From the NCBI GenBank assembly GCA_036564245.1, contig DATCKU010000096.1:186001-250000 (forward strand): 64,000 nt of DNA, in the 5' to 3' direction. Every line of letters starts with the position of its first letter. Position 1 is the stretch's first letter. This stretch comes from Thermasporomyces sp036564245. GTDB lineage: Bacteria > Actinomycetota > Actinomycetes > Propionibacteriales > Actinopolymorphaceae. Positions 43,246 to 52,349 of the stretch are shown here, one piece after another. Under the pieces are notes generated by a model, which saw only the letters and a program-made list of their open reading frames with translations, did not search any database and was not told where the DNA came from. A program made the position numbers and the translations under genes.

Positions 43246-43950
43246 CGTTCCGCGGACGGGTGCATCCGTTGGCGGGAGCCGGCCCTCATCGACCGGTACC
43301 TGGACGAGGTGCACCGTGTGGGCGGTATCTGCGTAGCGGCACACCCACACGCGCCCTATCTGTCCGGGACGTTCATGTACGACTACCAGGGCTTCGACGC
43401 CGTCGAAGTCTGGAACGGTCCATGGGAATCCGACCAGCCGTGGAATGCCGACAACGCCGCAGCCCTCGCCGAATGGAGCCGGAGCCTGGCCGCCGCCATC
43501 CATGCCGGACGTTGGCGGCCCGCGATGGGAAACAGCGACACCCACCTCGCGAACCAGGTCGGTATTCCGCAGACCGTCGTCCTGGCAGACGAGCTCTCGA
43601 CCACGGCGATCCTCGCCGGCATCCAAGCGGGCCGGAGCTGGATCGCGGAGTCGTCCGCCATCGACCTCTCGCTCACGGTCTGGGCCGACGGTCGTACTGC
43701 CGGGATCGGTGACCACCTCACGACCCACGACAAGCCCGTAGTCGTACGTGCCGACGTCCGAGGCGTGCCGTCCGGAACGATGAGCCTCCACACCTACCGT
43801 GGCACCGTGCACCGTGACCGCCTGCTCGACGACGGTTCGGGCACCATCGAATGGACCACCACGGCCCGCGAATCGGCGTACGTCCGCCTCGAAGTACGTC
43901 GCCCCGACGCCGCCATGGCAGCCCGCACGAACCCCGTCATCCTCGGGTAG
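43246..43950 (+). pseudogene. PHP-domain (CehA/McbA-like) metallohydrolase, N-terminus lost
   Basis: The frame is open from 43246 (after an in-frame stop at 43243). The first usable start is GTG 43309, which would give 213 aa. It carries the second half of a PHP metallohydrolase: DRYLDEVHRVGGICVAAHPH, then GFDAVEVWNGPWE and the metal motif MGNSDTHLAN, and a C-terminal beta domain. The N-terminal HxH metal ligands of PHP proteins are absent, so the active site is incomplete. The break lies within ~35 bp of the duplicated sigma-S1 fragment, which marks this as a rearrangement junction. Confidence 0.75.
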
Positions 43951-43971
43951 CCGAGGTGGCTTCGCCTTACG

Positions 43972-44955
43972 TCACTGCAGATCCTCGTGCACGAGCTCCT
44001 TGATGCGGCTGATCCGGGTGGCGACGACCGGGTGATCCGGGGGAAGTCCGCGATCCAGCCAGCCGCAGAGTTCGGGAAGGCCGTGGACCACTGCCGAACG
44101 GCGGATGATCTCGAGCCTGTCGGGAGGCAGGGGCTGGATCCGTTCGTACCCCTCCAGCAGTGACGGCAAGATCGGAACGCCGAGGATGTCGGGCGCGTGA
44201 AGGTGGAAGAACCCGAGGTCGAAGAAGGGGTCGGTGCCGCGGATCTCGCCGAAGTCGATGAGTCCTGTGTAGGCGCCCCGTTGGACGAAGATGTGCGCTG
44301 GCCGGAAGTCTCCGTGGGCAAGTGTGGCTTGCGGAACTGGACGAGTGAACTCCTGGCCTAGCATCACGCGGATCGCGTCGATGGTCGCCGAGTCGAAGAC
44401 CTCGGCGAGCGGACCCGGCCAGACGTCCGGCGTCGGCAGACCCTCGGTCACGAACTCGCCGTACGTATCGAGCGAGCCCTGCAGCGGACCTGCGCCGTAC
44501 CGCCTGATCCACCCGAACCCCTTCACCGGAACCTGGTTGAGCCGGGCGAGGTCGGCGCCTGCCTCCTGGAGCACCTCGACCGCCGCCGCCCGTACCGACA
44601 CCTGCTCGAGCGGCACGCCGCGGACCTCGGACACGATGAGCACCGAGCGCCCGATCCGCTGGTCGAACGGCTCGACGTACACCGGCCGTGGGGCGCGGAC
44701 ACCGAGCTCGTGCAACCGCTCGAGCAGCGCCGCGTCGGTCTCGAGGTTCTCGTCCGCCTCTTCGGCTACCCGCAGGTAGAACACCTCACGGTCCCGCCGG
44801 ATTCGATAGACCTGCGTGCACAGGCCGTCGAGAGTCCGCTGATACGTCACAGGCACCGCGGTCCCGAATGCTCGCTCGAGGACCGCTTCCAGGGCATCGG
44901 CGTCGACGTCTGGCTTTCGGCGTACCACAGGTTGATGTCTCGGCCCATCCTGCAT
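43972..44955 (-). CDS. Aminoglycoside phosphotransferase-fold kinase family protein
   Basis: 327 aa. A protein-kinase-like fold of the APH family: N-lobe with LCTQVYRIRRDREVFYLRV, catalytic loop AHGDFRPAHIFV and metal motif LIDFGEIRGTDPFFDLG. In most APH enzymes the catalytic loop ends in Asn (HGDxxxxN); here that position is His. The rest appears intact, so it may act on an unusual substrate or have lost activity. Members phosphorylate antibiotics, sugars (for example homoserine or methylthioribose) or other hydroxyl compounds. Start ATG 44955; the ribosome site is weak. Confidence 0.8.
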   Translation of the reverse strand: MQDGPRHQPVVRRKPDVDADALEAVLERAFGTAVPVTYQRTLDGLCTQVYRIRRDREVFYLRVAEEADENLETDAALLERLHELGVRAPRPVYVEPFDQRIGRSVLIVSEVRGVPLEQVSVRAAAVEVLQEAGADLARLNQVPVKGFGWIRRYGAGPLQGSLDTYGEFVTEGLPTPDVWPGPLAEVFDSATIDAIRVMLGQEFTRPVPQATLAHGDFRPAHIFVQRGAYTGLIDFGEIRGTDPFFDLGFFHLHAPDILGVPILPSLLEGYERIQPLPPDRLEIIRRSAVVHGLPELCGWLDRGLPPDHPVVATRISRIKELVHEDLQ

Positions 44956-45054
44956 GCGGGTAACCGTACGGATGTCCGATTTGGATGTAAATGCCAGCCG
45001 GCGGTTGCCATGCCGATGCCTGCTTGCGTCCTGGGCGGTTGGTCGTTCGGGCAG

Positions 45055-45951
45055 TCAGCGACCGGATTGGACGATCCAGGAGCCGCCCTCGACCTGGAAC
45101 CGCCATCCGGCCGCTAGACGCAGCGTCCATCCGTCGCCGGTGACCGTCGCCGGTGTCGTCTCGGGCGGGCTGGGGGCGTGAGCGGGGTCGAGGGGCACCC
45201 AGACCTCGGCGAAATCCGGTGTGAGGAGCGCCTCGCCCTCGACCACCAGCTCGGATCCGTCGTCGCCTCGCCACTCGAACGACCGGTAGACGGTCCCGAC
45301 CTCGAGTGGCGTGACCTGCGACGGGATGAACGTGTACGGCCCCCGGCGCGGGGGTTTGATTCGTACGACCGGGCCCTGGACGAACCGCTCTCGAAGTCGG
45401 GTCATGCGAGTCTGCCGTTCCCGCTCGCGTCGCTCTTCGTCGGCCCGTACCGCCGAGGCGCCATAGCGCTCCGATCGGCTTTCAGCCTCGGTGGTTGGTG
45501 CAGCAGGGACGACGGATGCGAGCAGCTTCTGCAGATCCGGGGTCGTCCGCAACGCCTGCCGCCACTCCTTCATGGCCGGCGGTGTGGCGGGATCGGCACA
45601 TGCGGCATCGAGCAGATAGCCGTAAGCCGGACCGGTGCAGTACGGAAAGTGCCGTACCCACGTGGCGGTGTCACCGTGCGGGAGGTCCGTCACCCGCCCG
45701 GCGACCTCTTCGGGTCGGGCACCGGAGAGCCGCCAGGCCGAGTATTCGGCCATTCCTTCCTTGACATCCAGGAGTCGCTCCCGCTCGCGTTCCTGCTCGG
45801 TGGCCAACGCATAGCGAGCGCTACGAAATGCCAGCGCATCGGCGGCAGCTTCCCGCCATGATGCGGTGCCCTCGCCGAGCTGTCGCAATGCGGCGGCGAG
45901 GGCGCGGACTTCCATCTGGAGCCAGAACTTTCCGTCGATGCTGTCCAGCAA
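45055..45951 (-). pseudogene. Gluzincin-like protein lacking its N-terminal zinc motif
   Basis: The only possible start is TTG 45951; the frame stays open upstream with no ATG or GTG. The sequence begins in mid-domain (DSIDGKFWLQMEVRALAAAL) and has DVKEGMAEYSAWRL, resembling the downstream zinc-ligand Glu segment (EGxAEY) of HExxH-type metallopeptidases. No HExxH is present. A charged linker (~165-200) and a beta-rich C-terminal domain follow (TPLEVGTVYRSFEW, WTLRLAAGWRF). I infer a 5'-truncated gene, because its missing part would lie where the next, oppositely directed damaged gene begins. A novel family with this natural start cannot be excluded. Confidence 0.5.
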
Positions 45952-46044
45952 GTCCTGGCCAGACGTGTCTGACGTGTCGAACGGGTCGTCAGATACGACC
46001 GACGTGGGTGTGCGGCAACATGCGAAGAGAGAGGACTGCAGCGG

Positions 46045-46660
46045 ATGGGTGAACTCGCGACACTGATTCGAGACCTCACGCGAGAGCTCCCTGACGCCCT
46101 ACGTAAGCATGATGTGCCCGGGCTCACGACGTCGTCGAGGACGGTGACCCGGCACATGCAGTGGAGGAGAGGTACGAGGGTAGGTAGTGACTCGGGTGGT
46201 GCCGGGTACGTCACGTTGGCCGATGGTTCGCCCGCAGTGGTGACGCGCAGCTTTGCTTCCCTGCGTGTGTTGGAGCTCACCCAACAGGTGATGCTTGTCG
46301 CCCGTGCGCACGGAGTCCCGACACCACGGCATTACTCGCTGTGCCCTCTCCCGGATGGCAGTACGGCCATGGTCCAGGAACGGATGCCCGGCCCGCGACC
46401 ACCGTGGACGCGTCACTCGGCGACAGCTTCGTTGCGGTGAACGACTGCTTCTCGAATCTGCTGAGGTGTCGGCCAGACATGCCGGTCCCGCCCCTGCAGC
46501 TCGCACGACGCGAACCTGTGTTCCCGAGCTTCGGCCCGGGCGACGAGAACTGGCACGAGTCTTTGGAACGGTATGACGACTTCAGTAGGACGGTGCTTCG
46601 CGTCATACGTCAGGTAGCCCGTTCAGCGCCCGACGAGATGACCGGATACGTGCGAAGGCG
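46045..46660 (+). pseudogene. Phosphotransferase-like gene, frameshifted and truncated
   Basis: ATG 46045 (after GCAGCGG) opens a frame encoding an APH-like N-lobe: GGAGYVTLADGSPAVVTRS, LELTQQVMLVARAHGVPTPR and STAMVQERMPG. Near 46390 the coding signal moves to another frame and continues TTVDASLGDSFVAVNDCF and later NWHESLERYDDFSRTVLRV up to DEMTGYV (~46653). After that no homologous sequence, and in particular no HGD catalytic motif, follows. Both a frameshift and a missing C-lobe are therefore visible. Confidence 0.65.
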
Positions 46661-46743
46661 CCGATCGGTGCGTTGCCGACAGGCTCGTCCGCCTCGACCC
46701 GCCAAGACTTGTCGAGGGCGGCCAGCGGTGGTGGCGAAAGGTC

Positions 46744-47337
46744 TCACACCGAGGCCGTGTCATCGAGGAAGTACCTGTCCCGCAATGCCTGGTGCACCGC
46801 GTGCGCGTTCGTCGCCAACGTGTCGGTGCCGGAGAGGCGAAGATCAGGCGGGCGGGGAAGCTCCCGCAGGCCAGCGGCATAGGTCATGGCGAGATGCTGG
46901 CAGCGGTCCGCCACTCGGGTTCCCCACCGGAGGTCTCGTTCGACGAGACGGCGGTGTTGCGTCGTCGCGTCCAGCTCCAGGACGACGAGGAAGGAACACC
47001 CGGGGTGAGGTCGCATGCCGTCAAGCAGGTAGATCGGCGCTCGGCGGATCGGGCGACCGCCTGTCGGGGAACGCCACGTGAACTGGTCGAAGTCGCAGTC
47101 AGGAGTGGTGCGGCGTGGTCCTGTGCTGGCGAGTGCCGCATCCACGGCCGCCCAGTCGTACTCCAACGGCTGAGCGAAGTACTGGTCGAAGGGCACGCCG
47201 CCAGGTCGTGGGGAGAAGAAGTAGTCGACAGGCACCCGCGCGAACGACTCGGGGTGGCGTCGCTCCAGCTCCTTGGCGAGAGTCGACTTTCCGGCAGCTG
47301 CCGGTCCCATCAGACAGACGAGCGTGCGTCGGCGCAT
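46744..47337 (-). CDS. P-loop kinase (uridine kinase/phosphoribulokinase-like)
   Basis: 197 aa from ATG 47337, where the P-loop domain begins (TLVCLMGPAAAGKSTLAKEL). DYFFSPR, a lid region with RLVERDLRWGTR and an adenine-binding-like C-terminus are consistent with nucleoside or small-molecule kinases. The frame is open a further 27 codons upstream with a Gly/Arg-rich composition typical of non-coding shadow, so the shorter start is preferred. The substrate is unknown. It is followed by nothing on its strand for ~800 bp and is preceded at 84 bp by the MBL hydrolase gene. Confidence 0.75.
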   Translation of the reverse strand: MRRRTLVCLMGPAAAGKSTLAKELERRHPESFARVPVDYFFSPRPGGVPFDQYFAQPLEYDWAAVDAALASTGPRRTTPDCDFDQFTWRSPTGGRPIRRAPIYLLDGMRPHPGCSFLVVLELDATTQHRRLVERDLRWGTRVADRCQHLAMTYAAGLRELPRPPDLRLSGTDTLATNAHAVHQALRDRYFLDDTASV

Positions 47338-47421
47338 CGTACGGGGTGGATCACAGTGGTTCGTGCCTCCCTCGCGTTCCTGCGCCGAGGCACGTCGCCG
47401 TCGGACGCGTCCAGGCACTCC

Positions 47422-48105
47422 CTACCAGCCGCGGGCGCGCCATTCGGGCAGGTGAGGTCGCTCGGCGCCGAGCGTGGTGTCATTGCCATGGCCCGGGTAG
47501 ACCCAGGTCTCGTCCGGCAGCCGGTCGAACAGCTTGCGCTCGACGTCGTTGATCAGGCTCTCGAAGTCCTTCTTGGATCCGTGCGTGTTGCCGACGCCGC
47601 CGGGGAAGAGGCTGTCACCGGTGAAGATGTGCGGCCGTCCGCCGGGCTCGTCGTACAGCAGCGTGATCGACCCAGGTGTATGGCCGACGAGGTGGATCAC
47701 CTCGAGCGTGCACGATCCCACCGAGACGTGGTCACCGTCCCGCACGATCTCGTCCGTGGGCACCGGAATGCCGTCGGCGTCATCGGCATGCGCCACCGTG
47801 CGCGCCCCGGTGTGCGCGACGACATCGGCGAGCGCCTGCCAGTGATCACTGTGCCGATGGGTCGTCACCACCCGAACCAGCGGCCCGGCCTCCAGGAGCC
47901 CGAGCAGGGTCGGCGCGTCGTTGGCAGCATCGATCATGAGCTGCTCGCCGGTCTCGCGGCAGCGCAGCAGGTACGCGTTGTTGTCCATCGGCCCGACCGA
48001 GACCTTGATGAGCGTCAGGCCGGCAAGCTCCCGTACCGCCGGTGGGCCGCCAGGTGTCACCTTTCCGTCGTACGCCACAATCCGTGACACTAGCGCACGC
48101 GACAC
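47422..48105 (-). CDS. MBL-fold metallo-hydrolase (glyoxalase II-like)
   Basis: Up to 227 aa. The HxHxDH zinc motif is THRHSDHW (~82-89), with later ligands in HLVGHTPGS, FTGDSLFPG and VYPGHGND, the full metallo-beta-lactamase set. The pattern fits hydroxyacylglutathione-hydrolase-like enzymes, which in actinobacteria would act on mycothiol or other thioesters. Two nearby GTGs (48105, 48090) are candidate starts; neither has a ribosome site. It diverges from argS with only ~50 bp between the starts. Confidence 0.88.
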   Translation of the reverse strand: MSRALVSRIVAYDGKVTPGGPPAVRELAGLTLIKVSVGPMDNNAYLLRCRETGEQLMIDAANDAPTLLGLLEAGPLVRVVTTHRHSDHWQALADVVAHTGARTVAHADDADGIPVPTDEIVRDGDHVSVGSCTLEVIHLVGHTPGSITLLYDEPGGRPHIFTGDSLFPGGVGNTHGSKKDFESLINDVERKLFDRLPDETWVYPGHGNDTTLGAERPHLPEWRARGW

Positions 48106-48155
48106 CGGTACCGTCGGAACGAACCGGTTGTACCCCTGTGAGATCCTTACTGACT

Positions 48156-49886
48156 GTGACCGACCTTCCCGAGCAGCTCAGCGAACGGTTGGCTCATGCC
48201 TTCAGCGAAATCGCCAGCGAGCCGACCGATCCCCTCGTTCGTCCGTCCGAGTTCGCCGACTACCAAGCGAACGGCGCGCTCCCGCTGGCCAAGAAGCTAC
48301 GACGTCCCCCGCGGGAGATCGCGAACGCCGTGCTCGGTGCGGCGAAGATCGACGATCTCGTCGCGAATGCCGAGGTCGCTGGGCCGGGATTCATCAACCT
48401 CACGATCTCCGACCAGGCGCTCGGCCGGCTCGTCGAGCAGATGGCCGCCGACGAGCGGGTGGGGGTCGCGACCGTGCCTCACCGCAAGCGAGTCGTGATC
48501 GACTACTCGGGCCCGAACGTCGGCAAGGAGCTGCACGTCGGGCACCTGCGCTCCACGATCATCGGCGATGCGCTGGCGCGGTTGCTGGAGTTCCTCGGCC
48601 ATGAGGTGATCCGGCAGAACCACCTGGGCGACTGGGGTACGACGTTCGGGATGCTCATCGAGCACTTCATCGACTCCGGCGCCGACCCCAATGCCGAGAA
48701 CTTCCACCTGGGCGACATCACCGACTTCTACCAGGCGGCGCGGCGCAAGTTCGACACCGACGAGGACTTCGCCAACCGCGCCCGCCGCCGCGTCGTGCTG
48801 TTGCAGAGCGGCGACCCGGACACGCTCAAGTTGTGGCGGCTGTTCCTCGACGAGTCGGCCAAGCACTTCCAAGCGGTCTACGACGCGCTCGACATCACGC
48901 TGACGCCGGAGCACAACGTCGGCGAGTCGGCGTACAACGACGGTCTGCCCGGCCTCGTCGAAGAACTCGAGCAGCTCGGGCTGCTCCGGGAAAGTGACGG
49001 CGCACTCTGTCTTTTCCCCGAAGGGTTCACAGGTCGGGACGGGAAGCCGTTCCCGATCATCGTGCGCAAGAGCGATGGCGGCTACGGCTACGAGGCGACC
49101 GATCTGGTGGCCATCCGCCGGCGCCTCCTCGACCTGCGGGCCGAGCACTTGTACTACGTGGTGGCGCACGAGCAGACGTTGCGGCTCGCGATGCTGTTCC
49201 AGGCGGCCCGGGAGGCTGGCTGGCTGAAGCCGCCGGCCGAGGCCGAGCACGTGAGCTTCGGACTGGTCCTGGGGCCTGACCGGAAGCGGTTGCGGACCCG
49301 GTCCGGCGACCTGCCGAAGCTCATCGATCTGCTCAACGCGGCCGTCGAGCGCGCCGAAGCGGTGGTCGCGGAGAAGGCGCCTCATCTCGACGAAGCCGAA
49401 CGTCACGCCGTCGCGCGAGCGGTGGGGATCGGAGCGATCAAGTACGGCGACCTGTCGAACGATCGGGTCAAGGACTACCTGTTCGATCTTGACCAGATGG
49501 TGTCGTTCGACGGCAACACAGCGCCGTACCTGCAGTATGCGTACGCCAGGATCCAGTCGGTCTTCCGACGCGGCGAGATCGACCCAGCCTCGCTGGCCGG
49601 GACCGAGGTCGTGATCCAAGATCCGACCGAACACCGACTGGCGCTGCGGCTCGGTGAGTTCGAGGGGGTCGTGCACAAGGCCGCCGAGTCGGTCGAGCTG
49701 CACCGGATCTGCGGCTACCTGTACGACCTGGCCACGGCGTTCACGGCGTTCTACGAGAGCTGCCCGGTGCTGCGAGCACAGGACGAGAAGGTCCGGGCCA
49801 GCCGACTCGTACTCTGTGACGTCACGGCCCGAGTGCTTTCCACCGGACTGTCGCTTTTGGGCATCTCCACTCCGCCCCGGATGTGA
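48156..49886 (+). CDS. argS: Arginyl-tRNA synthetase
   Basis: 576 aa class I synthetase, GTG 48156 start. The N-terminal additional domain (Add1, ~1-110) recognises the tRNA D-loop. The HIGH-type motif is GKELHVGHLRSTIIGD and the KMSKS-equivalent is the degenerate GPDRKRLRTRSG, as usual in ArgRS. The C-terminal anticodon-binding helices start with SFDGNTAPYLQYAYARIQSVF. It charges tRNA-Arg in the cytosol. No ribosome site precedes the GTG, so translation may be leaderless or use a start nearby. Confidence 0.97.
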   Translation: MTDLPEQLSERLAHAFSEIASEPTDPLVRPSEFADYQANGALPLAKKLRRPPREIANAVLGAAKIDDLVANAEVAGPGFINLTISDQALGRLVEQMAADERVGVATVPHRKRVVIDYSGPNVGKELHVGHLRSTIIGDALARLLEFLGHEVIRQNHLGDWGTTFGMLIEHFIDSGADPNAENFHLGDITDFYQAARRKFDTDEDFANRARRRVVLLQSGDPDTLKLWRLFLDESAKHFQAVYDALDITLTPEHNVGESAYNDGLPGLVEELEQLGLLRESDGALCLFPEGFTGRDGKPFPIIVRKSDGGYGYEATDLVAIRRRLLDLRAEHLYYVVAHEQTLRLAMLFQAAREAGWLKPPAEAEHVSFGLVLGPDRKRLRTRSGDLPKLIDLLNAAVERAEAVVAEKAPHLDEAERHAVARAVGIGAIKYGDLSNDRVKDYLFDLDQMVSFDGNTAPYLQYAYARIQSVFRRGEIDPASLAGTEVVIQDPTEHRLALRLGEFEGVVHKAAESVELHRICGYLYDLATAFTAFYESCPVLRAQDEKVRASRLVLCDVTARVLSTGLSLLGISTPPRM

Positions 49887-49960
49887 GGGTCGCCGATCGG
49901 ACAGCACATGATCGTGTGGTAGCAAGCGGCCCGCCCGACACTCGTGCAAGGATGACTGCC

Positions 49961-50548
49961 ATGAGTGAGCCTGTGAGCACAGCAGTCGAGCTCCGCGCTG
50001 CGATCGATCGCAGCGGCTACTACCCCGACGTGGTGGCCGACGCCCTGGAGACCTGCCTGGCTGGGGAGCAGGTGGTGTCGTACTTCGTCCATCACGAGCC
50101 GACATTCACTCGGGACGAGGTGACGCGACACATCACGGTGTTGGTTCTCACACCGACCCGACTCATCGTGGGCCACACGGACGAGCACCCCGCTGACGAC
50201 AGCCTTCCGACGCCGTACGCCACGGCATCGACCGAGGCGGTGCCGATCGACCGGGTGAACTCGGTCGTGGTGAGCCGCGTGGTCGCCAATCCTGCGACGT
50301 ACGAACCCGGCGGCCCGGTGCACTCCGCGATGCTCACCATCGGCTGGGGCGGGATGCACCGGGTGGAACTGGAACCGGCGAGTTGTGCCGACCCCAACTG
50401 CGAGGCCGATCACGGCTACACCGGCTCGTTCTCGTCCGACGATGTGACGGTGCAGGTCAGCTCGGCGGCCGAAGGCGGTGAAGCCGTCGGCCGGCTGCTG
50501 GGGTTCGCCCAGGAGCTGTCGGTGCTGACCCGCCGCCCGGGTCGATGA
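49961..50548 (+). CDS. DUF5998 family protein
   Basis: 195 aa. ATG 49961 is eight bases after AAGGA. The sequence (LETCLAGEQVVSYFVHHEPT, FTRDEVTRHITVLVLTPTRL, then IGWGGMHRVELEPASCADPN) is a conserved actinobacterial family of unknown function, usually found next to a phosphodiesterase/alkaline-phosphatase-like gene. The next gene starts with no gap, which matches that pattern. A cytosolic location is likely; there is no signal peptide. Confidence 0.82.
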   Translation: MSEPVSTAVELRAAIDRSGYYPDVVADALETCLAGEQVVSYFVHHEPTFTRDEVTRHITVLVLTPTRLIVGHTDEHPADDSLPTPYATASTEAVPIDRVNSVVVSRVVANPATYEPGGPVHSAMLTIGWGGMHRVELEPASCADPNCEADHGYTGSFSSDDVTVQVSSAAEGGEAVGRLLGFAQELSVLTRRPGR

Positions 50549-51670
50549 ATGGTCGACATCTCCTATCCCCAGTACGGCCACTCGTCGCTTTCTGACCTTG
50601 TGCCCTCGGTCCTCGGGGGGATGGGGCTCGAGGGGGAAGCGAACGTGCTGGGCCTACCGCCGTCACAGCGTTACGTCGTGATGCTGATCGACGGTCTCGG
50701 GTGGAACCTGCTCCAGACCTACGCATCGGAGGCGCCGTATCTCGCCTCGCTCGCCGAGAACGGCGGCCGGCCGATCACGGCCACGGTGCCCTCGACAACG
50801 TCCACCAGCCTGGTGAGCCTCGGTACGGGCCTCCCACCGGGCACCCATGGCGTGGTCGGCTACACGATGGCCGTTCCCGGCACGGATCAGCTGCTCAACA
50901 CGCTGAAGTGGAACACCGCGGTCGAGCCGCTGGTCTGGCAGCCGCATGCGACCGTGTTCGAACGCGCCGACCAGGCCGGTGTCGCCGTGACCACGGTCTC
51001 ACGACGATCATTTCGTGGGTCGGGGATCACGGTCGCCGGCCTGCGTGGGGGCGAGTACGTGTCGGCGGACAGTGCTGGCCAGCGCATCGCCTACACCGCG
51101 CAGGCGGCGGCGCGTGGGGAACGCAGCCTCGTCTACGTGTACGAAGGCGACCTGGACTGGACCGGCCACCGAGACGGCTGTCATTCGGCGGCCTGGCGTC
51201 ACCAGCTGTCGGTCATCGACGCCTTCGTGGCCAGGCTGCGCGCAGCGTTGCCATCGGACGCGACCCTGCTCATCACGGGGGACCACGGCATGCTTGACGT
51301 CCCCTTCGGTCGGCGGGTCGACGTCGACAGTGACCCTCGGTTGCGAGCTGGCGTCTACCTCGTCGGCGGGGACCCCCGGCTGCGCTACCTCTACACCGAG
51401 CCGGACGCAACCGACGACGTCGCGGCGGCGTGGAGAGAGCGCCTCGGGGAGGATGCCCTGGTGCTCACGCGGGACCAGGCGGTAGCCCGTGGATGGTTCG
51501 GGGAGGTGGACGACCGGGTTCGCCCCCGGCTCGGTGACGTCGTGATCGCCGCCTTGGGTGACGTGGCGGTGGAGTGCAACGCGGTGTTTCCGACGGAGGC
51601 GACCCTGCTGGGATGGCACGGCTCTCTCACCGAGGACGAGATGCTCGTGCCGCTGCTCGTGGCCGGGTGA
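50549..51670 (+). CDS. Alkaline phosphatase superfamily phosphodiesterase/pyrophosphatase
   Basis: 373 aa, starting directly after the DUF5998 stop. It is a type I nucleotide pyrophosphatase/phosphodiesterase-like enzyme: metal Asp in MLIDGLGWN, the nucleophile Thr in TVPSTTSTSLVSLGTGLPPG, DLDWTGHRDG and the late metal motif LLITGDHGMLDVP. No signal peptide is visible, so it is probably cytosolic. Its physiological substrate is not known; its fixed neighbour suggests a shared role. Confidence 0.88.
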   Translation: MVDISYPQYGHSSLSDLVPSVLGGMGLEGEANVLGLPPSQRYVVMLIDGLGWNLLQTYASEAPYLASLAENGGRPITATVPSTTSTSLVSLGTGLPPGTHGVVGYTMAVPGTDQLLNTLKWNTAVEPLVWQPHATVFERADQAGVAVTTVSRRSFRGSGITVAGLRGGEYVSADSAGQRIAYTAQAAARGERSLVYVYEGDLDWTGHRDGCHSAAWRHQLSVIDAFVARLRAALPSDATLLITGDHGMLDVPFGRRVDVDSDPRLRAGVYLVGGDPRLRYLYTEPDATDDVAAAWRERLGEDALVLTRDQAVARGWFGEVDDRVRPRLGDVVIAALGDVAVECNAVFPTEATLLGWHGSLTEDEMLVPLLVAG

Positions 51671-51679
51671 GGTGGGGCG

Positions 51680-52189
51680 TCAGCCCATCGTCTTCTGGCC
51701 GTCGAGCGCCTCGCGAATGATGTCAGCGTGTCCGGCGTGCTGAGCCGTCTCGGCGATCACGTGCAGGAAAACCCTGCGCGCCGACCACCGGCCGCCTTCT
51801 TCGAACCATGGCGCCTGCGGCAACGGCTGCGAACTGTCCAGGTCGATCGTGGTCACCAGCTCGTTCGTGCGCTGGGCGACCTTGTCGTACGCCTCGAGCA
51901 GTCCGGCCAGCGTCTCGCCCGCCAGCATCTGGAAGCTCTCGGCGTGCTCGGCGAAGGACCGCTCGTTGAACTGCATCGCCTGTGGACCACCGAGGATGAA
52001 GTCGACCCACCTGCTCTCCATGCGGGTCACGTGTTTGATCAGCCCGCCGAGACAGAGCTCGCTCGCGGTCGTGCGCTGCGCGGCCTGCTCGTCCGTGAGG
52101 CCCTGGACGGTGTAGCGCAGGAAGCCGCGGTGCTTGTCCAGCGTCTTGAGAAGATCCGCTCGCTCGCCGGTCAGTGTTGCCGTGCTCAT
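51680..52189 (-). CDS. DinB-like (YfiT/mycothiol transferase) family protein
   Basis: 169 aa four-helix-bundle protein, ATG 52189 after AAGGG. The metal-binding His residues are visible in GGLIKHVTRMESRW and in RVFLHVIAETAQHAGHADIIRE. The actinobacterial DUF664/DinB proteins include mycothiol-dependent S-transferases and detoxification enzymes, the likely role here. It converges with the phosphatase gene (9 bp) and diverges from tdk. Confidence 0.87.
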   Translation of the reverse strand: MSTATLTGERADLLKTLDKHRGFLRYTVQGLTDEQAAQRTTASELCLGGLIKHVTRMESRWVDFILGGPQAMQFNERSFAEHAESFQMLAGETLAGLLEAYDKVAQRTNELVTTIDLDSSQPLPQAPWFEEGGRWSARRVFLHVIAETAQHAGHADIIREALDGQKTMG

Positions 52190-52349
52190 GGTGACGCCCT
52201 TCTGGAGTGGTTCATGACGTGCCCCGGCGCTGCTGGAGAGCGACACGCTACCGGCGACCACCGACAAAGTTTGTGAACTATCCCACCTTGGCGTGCCGCA
52301 GCAAGATCACAGGGCGTTTGCCGGCCCGCATACGACAAGATGGAGCGCC

